From Nocardia higoensis (GTDB taxonomy: Bacteria; Actinomycetota; Actinomycetes; Mycobacteriales; Mycobacteriaceae), in NCBI RefSeq assembly GCF_015477835.1, contig NZ_JADLQN010000001.1, positions 1,364,001-1,428,000 on the forward strand: a stretch of DNA of 64,000 bases, read 5' to 3'. Shown here in pieces: positions 61,401 through 64,000 of this stretch. Made by a program: the position numbers and the translations under genes. Below the pieces are notes generated by a model. The model was given only the letters and a program-made list of their open reading frames with translations. It was not told the DNA's origin and did not search any database. Within the stretch, counting starts at the first letter, position 1; the number at the start of each line of letters is the position of its first letter.

Positions 61401-64000
61401 CGCGGTGTGATGCGCTCGGCGTCGAGTTCGGGCCAGCTCACCCCCGGCTCGTCGGTGAGCGCGAGGTCGCCGAGCCGGTCGTCCGGTGTTTCGGCGATGT
61501 GGCACAGCAGTTCGACGAAGCGGTCCAGGATCGCGCGGGCCTGGGCGGTCTCGACATCGTGTTCCAGGAAGCGCAAAGTCGTGTGCAACGCCGGGGTGCC
61601 GTCCTCGGCGTAGGTCGGGGTGAGGACCAGGCTCAGCGGGAACGGTGTGGCGTCCACGCCGGTGATCTCTTCCACGTGCAGTCCCGCCGAGTCGACGAGC
61701 CGCTGCAGCGCGGGGCGATCGACCGGGAAGGACTGGAACGCGATCGCGGTGTCGAACAGCTCGGACACTCCGGCGCTGCGCAGGATGTCGGGCAGGCCGA
61801 TGAAGTGGTGGTCCAGCATGCGGGCGTGGGTGGCCTGGATGTCGGTCAGCACTTCCCGCAGCGTGGCGGTCGGCTCGAGCCGGGCACGCATCGGAATGGT
61901 GTTGAGGTACATGCCGAGGGCCTGATCGACCATCGGCAGCTCCGGCGGCCTGCCGGAGACCGCGGCGCCGAAGATCACCTCGGTGTCCCCGGTCAGCACC
62001 CGCAGATTCAGGGCCCAGGCCGCGGCGATGGCCACGTTGACCGTGACGGCGGTCTCCGCGGCGACCCGGCGCAGTCGCTCGTAATGCCGCGGGCTCAGTT
62101 CGGACTCGACCTCGGCCGCCGCCGCGTCGGCAAGCCGACCGCTGGTGCGGACGACTCGGGTCGGCCCGTCCACCTGGGCGAGCTCGTGGGCCCACGCCGC
62201 CTCGGCGGCGGCCCGGTCCTGGCCGGTGAGCCAGACCAGATAGTCACGGTAGGAGGGGGCGGGTCCGGCCGCGCCGACCAGTGCGGGCGAGCCGTAGTAC
62301 TCGAGCAGTTCGCCCAGCAGCAGCGGCATCGACCAACCGTCCAGGATCACATGGTGATTGGTGATCACCAGCCGCCTCTGCCCTTCGCCGGCGCGGATCA
62401 CCGTGAAGCGGATCAGCGGCGGCTGGGACAGATCGAATCCGGCAGCCGCGTCGGCGGCCGCGAGCGCCCGGGCCTCGGCGCGCACCGCCGCGTCGGAACC
62501 GTCGAGGCGGACCTCGCGGAACGCGACGTCCGCGTGCGCGAGCACGACCTGGCACGGGCCGGTGGCGGTCTCGGCGTACGCGGCACGCAGGATGCCGTGC
62601 CGGTCGACAAGTGCCTGCGCGGCGCGGCGCAGCCGGTCGGGATCGATGTCGCCGGAGAAGGCGACGGCCGTCTGCACGGTGTAGGTGTCGCCCGCGTCCG
62701 GGTCGTACACGGAGTCGAAGTGGATACCGGACTGCATGGGCGACAGCGGCCACACGTCGGCCAACGCGCCGTAGCGGTGCTCGAGGCGGGCGATATCGGT
62801 CTCGGTCAGCCGCACCAGCGGGAAGTCCGTGGGGTGCGCGTGTCCGTCGGCGCGCGGTGGTCCGGACGGATGGACCGGCGGCTCGACGGCCGGGGAACCC
62901 GCCGCCACGCGGGCCTTCGCCGCCAGGCCCGCCACCGTCTTTCCATCGAACACGTCGTGCGGCGTGATGGTCAGGCCGGCGGCCTTGGCCAGCGCCACCA
63001 GGCGCATGGAGACGATGCTGTCGCCGCCGAGGGTGAAGAAGTTGCTCTCCGCGCTCACGCTGTCGGGGTCGAGCTGCAGAACCTCGGCGAACAACCGCGC
63101 CATGATCTGCTCGGCGGGTGTGGCGGGCGCGCGACCCGGCACCGCATCGACCTGGAACTCGCGCCGGCGCAGCACATTGCGGGCGATCTTGCCCGAGGTG
63201 GACAGCGGCATGGCCTCCAGCGCCACGATGGCGGCCGGGTTCATGTAGTGCGGCAGCGCCGCGGCGAGATCGTCGTGCAGCGCCCGGATGTCCAGTGCCG
63301 CACCGGGAACCGGCACGACATAGGACACCAGGACGGGCTCGCCCGCCGGTCCGGGACGGGCGATGGTCGCGGCGCTCGCGACGCATTCGTGGCCGACCAG
63401 GTGCGCGTCGATCTCCTCCGGCTCGATCCGCAGGCCGTGGATCTTGACCTGCTGGTCGTTGCGGCCCAGGTACTCGAGCTCGGGGCCGGCGGGGCCGCGC
63501 ACCCAGCGCACCGCGTCACCGGTCCGGTACAGGCGCGCGCCGTCACCCGAGGCGGGGTCGGCCACGAACCGGGATGCGGTCAGGTCGGGGCGACCGAAGT
63601 AGTCGCGGGCCAGCCCCGGACCGCCCAGGTAGAGCTCACCGGTCACGCCGACCGGGACCGGGCGCAGCCAGTGATCGAGCACGGCCACCGACACGCCGGG
63701 GATCGGGCCACCGATGGTCACCGGCTCCCCCGGCCGCAGCGAGTCCGCGCCCGTGGCCCAGATGGTGGTCTCGGTCGGGCCGTAGTGGTTCATCAACCGT
63801 CGACCGGGCGCCCAGCGATCGACCGTCTCCGGACCGGTGGCTTCCCCGACGACGGCGATCGTGGCGAGATCGGGCAGCCGCGCCGGGTCCAGAGTGCTGA
63901 GCACCGACGGGGTGATGATGGCGTGCGAGACACGCCGCTCGCTCAGCAGCGCCTCCAGGTCGGGGCCCGCGTAGGCCTCCGACGGCGCCACCACCAGGCA
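52442..64000 (-). CDS. non-ribosomal peptide synthetase, 3' part (A-PCP-C-A-PCP-C-A-PCP-C-A-PCP-TE)
   Basis: Over 3,850 residues, open at the right edge. From the N-terminal side: A domain (core [12 protein letters not shown]-binding GRNDQQVKI); PCP serine near 63,018 (GGDSI); C domain with HHVILDG (62,338-62,356); A ([11 protein letters not shown], near 60,870); PCP (GGDSL, 59,720); C (HHIAGDG, 59,140); A ([11 protein letters not shown], 57,660); PCP (GGNSL, 56,515); C (HHITGDG, 55,955); A ([11 protein letters not shown], 54,525); PCP (GGNSL, 53,380); type I TE with GWSLGGQ (near 52,960). No epimerase, methyltransferase or ketosynthase is visible. By eye, specificity residues are DAFVAALIW, DALFMGLII and DVWSLGLLH for the last three A domains; I do not assign amino acids. 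The TE makes this the terminal synthetase. Confidence 0.93.
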   Translation of the reverse strand, partial: CLVVAPSEAYAGPDLEALLSERRVSHAIITPSVLSTLDPARLPDLATIAVVGEATGPETVDRWAPGRRLMNHYGPTETTIWATGADSLRPGEPVTIGGPIPGVSVAVLDHWLRPVPVGVTGELYLGGPGLARDYFGRPDLTASRFVADPASGDGARLYRTGDAVRWVRGPAGPELEYLGRNDQQVKIHGLRIEPEEIDAHLVGHECVASAATIARPGPAGEPVLVSYVVPVPGAALDIRALHDDLAAALPHYMNPAAIVALEAMPLSTSGKIARNVLRRREFQVDAVPGRAPATPAEQIMARLFAEVLQLDPDSVSAESNFFTLGGDSIVSMRLVALAKAAGLTITPHDVFDGKTVAGLAAKARVAAGSPAVEPPVHPSGPPRADGHAHPTDFPLVRLTETDIARLEHRYGALADVWPLSPMQSGIHFDSVYDPDAGDTYTVQTAVAFSGDIDPDRLRRAAQALVDRHGILRAAYAETATGPCQVVLAHADVAFREVRLDGSDAAVRAEARALAAADAAAGFDLSQPPLIRFTVIRAGEGQRRLVITNHHVILDGWSMPLLLGELLEYYGSPALVGAAGPAPSYRDYLVWLTGQDRAAAEAAWAHELAQVDGPTRVVRTSGRLADAAAAEVESELSPRHYERLRRVAAETAVTVNVAIAAAWALNLRVLTGDTEVIFGAAVSGRPPELPMVDQALGMYLNTIPMRARLEPTATLREVLTDIQATHARMLDHHFIGLPDILRSAGVSELFDTAIAFQSFPVDRPALQRLVDSAGLHVEEITGVDATPFPLSLVLTPTYAEDGTPALHTTLRFLEHDVETAQARAILDRFVELLCHIAETPDDRLGDLALTDEPGVSWPELDAERITPRTLPALLGAAAAAVPDAPAVVYGERAAIGDEQSATDAPQDGHVMTYRQLDERSDRLARLLLRRGVRPGTVVACVLPRSTAAALTLWAVAKTGATFLAVDPKLPAERIAFMVDDSGARVGVSDTASTDRLPAAFDRLLVDDERTLRAIEAMPSGPITDAERGGPVPIEATAYLLYTSGSTGVPKGVLVGHRGLADLVAAQRRYLGVGPDSIVLQVASPSFDASVFELLMAHGSGGRLVISPADVYGGPELARLIRREHVSHAVLTPSALATVPDDGMDELRVLATAGEPVGPELVERWAPNRAMINLYGPSESTIWATASAPMHPGLPITVGRPVGPVATAVLDTWLRPVPDGVVGELYLFGVGLADGYIGKPGMSAARFVACPFGEPGRRMYRTGDLVRRTASGELEFIGRNDFQVKIRGTRIELGEIDAALGARPEVAWAVTVPRAAEGRPVLLVSYVVPVEGTSVSGGESREDLGKTLREALSATLPAYMVPHAVIVLDEVPLTANGKLDRDRLPAPEFATREFRAPSSWLEGVVAAAFADVLDVKRVGVDDDFFVLGGDSLSASLVAARIGAALDARVPVRAVFEAPTVGALAELARTFGGRGRVALTAGVRPELVPLSLAQQRMWFLNRFEPDSAAYNIPVMLRLSGRLNIAALEAALRDVVERHEVLRTIYPETAGEPHQWVLDDPEPALIRVAPAREEAVAEVVGAFMRAGFDVTTQVPMRVGLFEIAGRGRAAGEGEYLLVMVVHHIAGDGQSMGPLARDVMVAYTARVAGHAPVWEPLPVQYADYALWQRQVLGSADDPESLLAEQLAFWRSTLDGAPDQLHLPMDRPRPATSSLEGGRVPFRIAPEVHRKLVELAHEQGASLFMVVHAALAVLLGRSSDTDDVVIGTPIAGRGEQGLDDLVGMFVNTLVLRTPVEAKEPFTGLLDRTREIDLLAFEHADVPFERVVEELNPDRSSSAHPLFQVLLAFQNLSNVEVALPEVVVSRADVDTGVSQFDLQLVLSDEYGESGDPEGVSGQMMYARDLFDEATVTGFVDRLNRLLAGIAADPAAPVGDIDWLAEGERDDLVSRVGARPETDSPATLPELFAAAVRENRGGTALVAGDTELTYAELDERSSRLARLLIAAGAGPEVPVPVAVARSVESVVAWWAVVKSGAVYVPVDPTYPAARIEQMITESGAALGITVSGARDELPGAVDWIVVDSPGVLARLEAVSAEPVTDDERTRPLRTENMAYVVFTSGSTGVPKGVAVSHTGIADFHAGQRADTELTPTARVLHFASPSFDASLLEILTAVSAAATLVIAPVGTYGGGELAELLRTRRVTHAFVTPAALASVDPDGLDDLRLVMSGGEQVPEDLVRRWAGTDRARRREFRVLYGPTEATIIATAARRVRPGDRPTIGVPLPGIRALVLDGRLRPVPAGVAGELYLAGPASARGYLNKPAVSAARFVPCPFGEPGERMYRTGDVVRWTTDGRLAFVGRNDFQVKIRGFRVELGEIDAVLDAREDVSFAATVPRREGAGTTMLVSYVVPAAGAEVTGAELSAALAEVLPSYMVPAAVMVLDEVPLSPNGKLDRRALPAPVLQAKRFRAPGSPVEEIVAAVFGDVLDIDRAVGADDDFFELGGNSLIATRVAARVGAALDTTVPVQMIFEAPTVARLAARVESHADVGRVALTAQRRPPRIPLSYAQQRMWFLNRFEPDSPAYSIPIVMRLRGRLDLEALRAAVGDVVARHEVLRTVYPHAGGEPAQVVLPASESAPSIPVVGITEAEVPEAVSAFVSQVFDVTSEVPFRLRLFDLGGDEWVLAAVMHHITGDGSSLRPLARDMMMAYAARMQGQAPAWTPLAVQYADYAIWQHTVLGTEDDPASLLRAQIDFWTAELAELPAVLELPTDRPRPPVQSYAGASVPFTVDAALHADLQRVARAHNATLFMVFHTALAAVLARLSATDDVAIGTPYAGRGEPELDDLIGMFVNTLVLRTRVRAGMSFTDLLEHVRGADLSAFGHADVPFERLVQELNPVRSHAHHPLFQVMLAFQNQASTDFELPELSVSAVEADTGTSLFDLQVTVSDSYDDTGAPAGLDGGISYATDLFDPDTVTTIVARLQRLLRALADDPSRPLHEVDLLDADEREAVLTRWNATDRPLDPDVTLASIIADAVGTYAERTAVLDGDRSLTYADFASRVNRLARWLISRGVGPESLVALRMRRSLDQVVATHAVITAGGGYVPVDPDYPADRIDYILATAEPVVVLTSLDGLDLSEFDDSPVTDDDRTAALRPDNVAYVLFTSGSTGRPKGVAVAHRAVLNQLHWIIGTYTLSPEDTVLYKTPATFDVSVWELFGTLAAGARMVIARSDGHADPAYLADVIAAQRVTVTSFVPSMLAAFADAVPAESLHSLRALLVGGEAFGGDVVAAARRVLPGAELHNLYGPTEFTLHATARAVRADDEGSIPMGGPVWNVRAYVLDTRLRPVPPGVAGELYLAGEQAARGYQSRPGLTAERFVPDPFTEGKRLYRTGDLARWRRTGELEYLGRTDFQVKLRGLRIELGEIEAVLGEHHTVARAIAAVYGEGLAARLVGYLVPAAGATVDVDAVLAHAATELPDYMVPSTVLVLDTVPFTASGKLDRKALPEPQLSTKEFREPATWLEGEVARAFENVLGVERVGADDDFYALGGNSLRSVQVVTELKKGLHYEVPVSWMLSDPRPADLARRIESGMRSGVDATTGQGLGFEVLLPIRTRGELPPLFCVHPASGLAWAYRPLDEYLRADRPIYGLQAPQLSGELPGPTTIEEIAQRYYDEIRKVQPHGPYHLLGWSLGGQIAHAIAADMREAGEQVALLALLDAEADGFDASMVTTVTTGDLISNLGPVLGIDFVDAEATAQEAAELIREHFGDGVGVDAAMLERMTDAYNMSIRAAAEWRPRPVDTDMLYFTATENRRADARGHQGWAPLVGGRIADVNVDAEHLGMTDPAVLARIAGILDEWLGW

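Noticed and set aside
1..64000. tRNA, rRNA, riboswitch or replication origin
   Set aside because: No cloverleaf-like segment, rRNA signature or known riboswitch consensus was recognised by eye; weak or degenerate cases could be missed without a covariance search.

Overview
The DNA is very GC-rich. It encodes an antigen-85-type mycolyltransferase homologue, a complete mce lipid-import operon with Mce-associated proteins, many TetR regulators, acyl-CoA enzymes, cytochrome P450 and ferredoxin relics, and a large NRPS. That combination points to a mycolic-acid-bearing actinomycete, most likely Nocardia or a close relative (Rhodococcus cannot be excluded). No rRNA, tRNA or CRISPR array was seen.

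Layout. (1) 1-7,000 is a graveyard of lipid/steroid-catabolism genes: an AMP-dependent acyl-CoA synthetase, a KshB-type reductase, two CaiB-type CoA-transferases, a TetR gene and an amidohydrolase/enoyl-CoA hydratase pair, all carrying internal deletions, frameshifts or stops. Two apparently intact genes sit among them: a Cmx-type chloramphenicol exporter with a leader peptide and attenuator-like hairpins, and a TetR regulator. (2) 7,000-14,200 holds small metabolic genes (secreted DUF2690 protein, methyltransferase, VOC protein, a TetR/thioesterase pair sharing an operator, DUF1059, class III cyclase, RidA) plus a chimeric P450 relic and two ferredoxin relics. (3) 14,350-17,800 is a histidine kinase / response regulator / degenerate ABC ATPase operon with a divergent membrane protein. 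(4) 17,800-19,200 is a TetR/PaaI-thioesterase divergent pair with a perfect 19-bp palindrome. (5) 19,400-23,900 is a GntR-controlled allophanate hydrolase / biuret-hydrolase-like / NCS2 permease cluster. (6) 24,100-25,900 is a divergent TetR and aldo/keto reductase pair with twin operators. (7) 26,000-29,100 is a second decayed stretch containing an IS200/IS605-family TnpB element flanked by two unrelated truncated genes.

(8) 29,160-46,540 is a lipid-import and degradation locus. On the minus strand, from 5' to 3', it reads acyl-CoA ligase, aldehyde dehydrogenase, yrbEA-yrbEB, mceA-F, a small EthD-like protein, two acyl-CoA dehydrogenases and an enoyl-CoA hydratase. Most junctions overlap by 1-20 bases, so much of it is probably one transcription unit. 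Two Mce-associated membrane proteins are encoded divergently. The Mce/YrbE complex would import a lipid or sterol-like substrate, and the ligase, ACAD pair and hydratase would activate and beta-oxidise it. (9) 46,600-52,300 holds an SDR, a NUDIX hydrolase, the mycolyltransferase homologue, two tandem-domain universal stress proteins and a 44-residue zinc-ribbon-like protein. (10) 52,442 to the right edge is the 3' part of an NRPS gene (A-PCP-C-A-PCP-C-A-PCP-C-A-PCP-TE), which ends the assembly line with a thioesterase and runs off the window.

Themes worth a second look: repeated deletion-driven gene fusion in the decayed regions; several clear palindromic operators that tie regulators to targets; and the three-gene sensor/regulator/ATPase operon whose ATPase lacks its catalytic glutamate.
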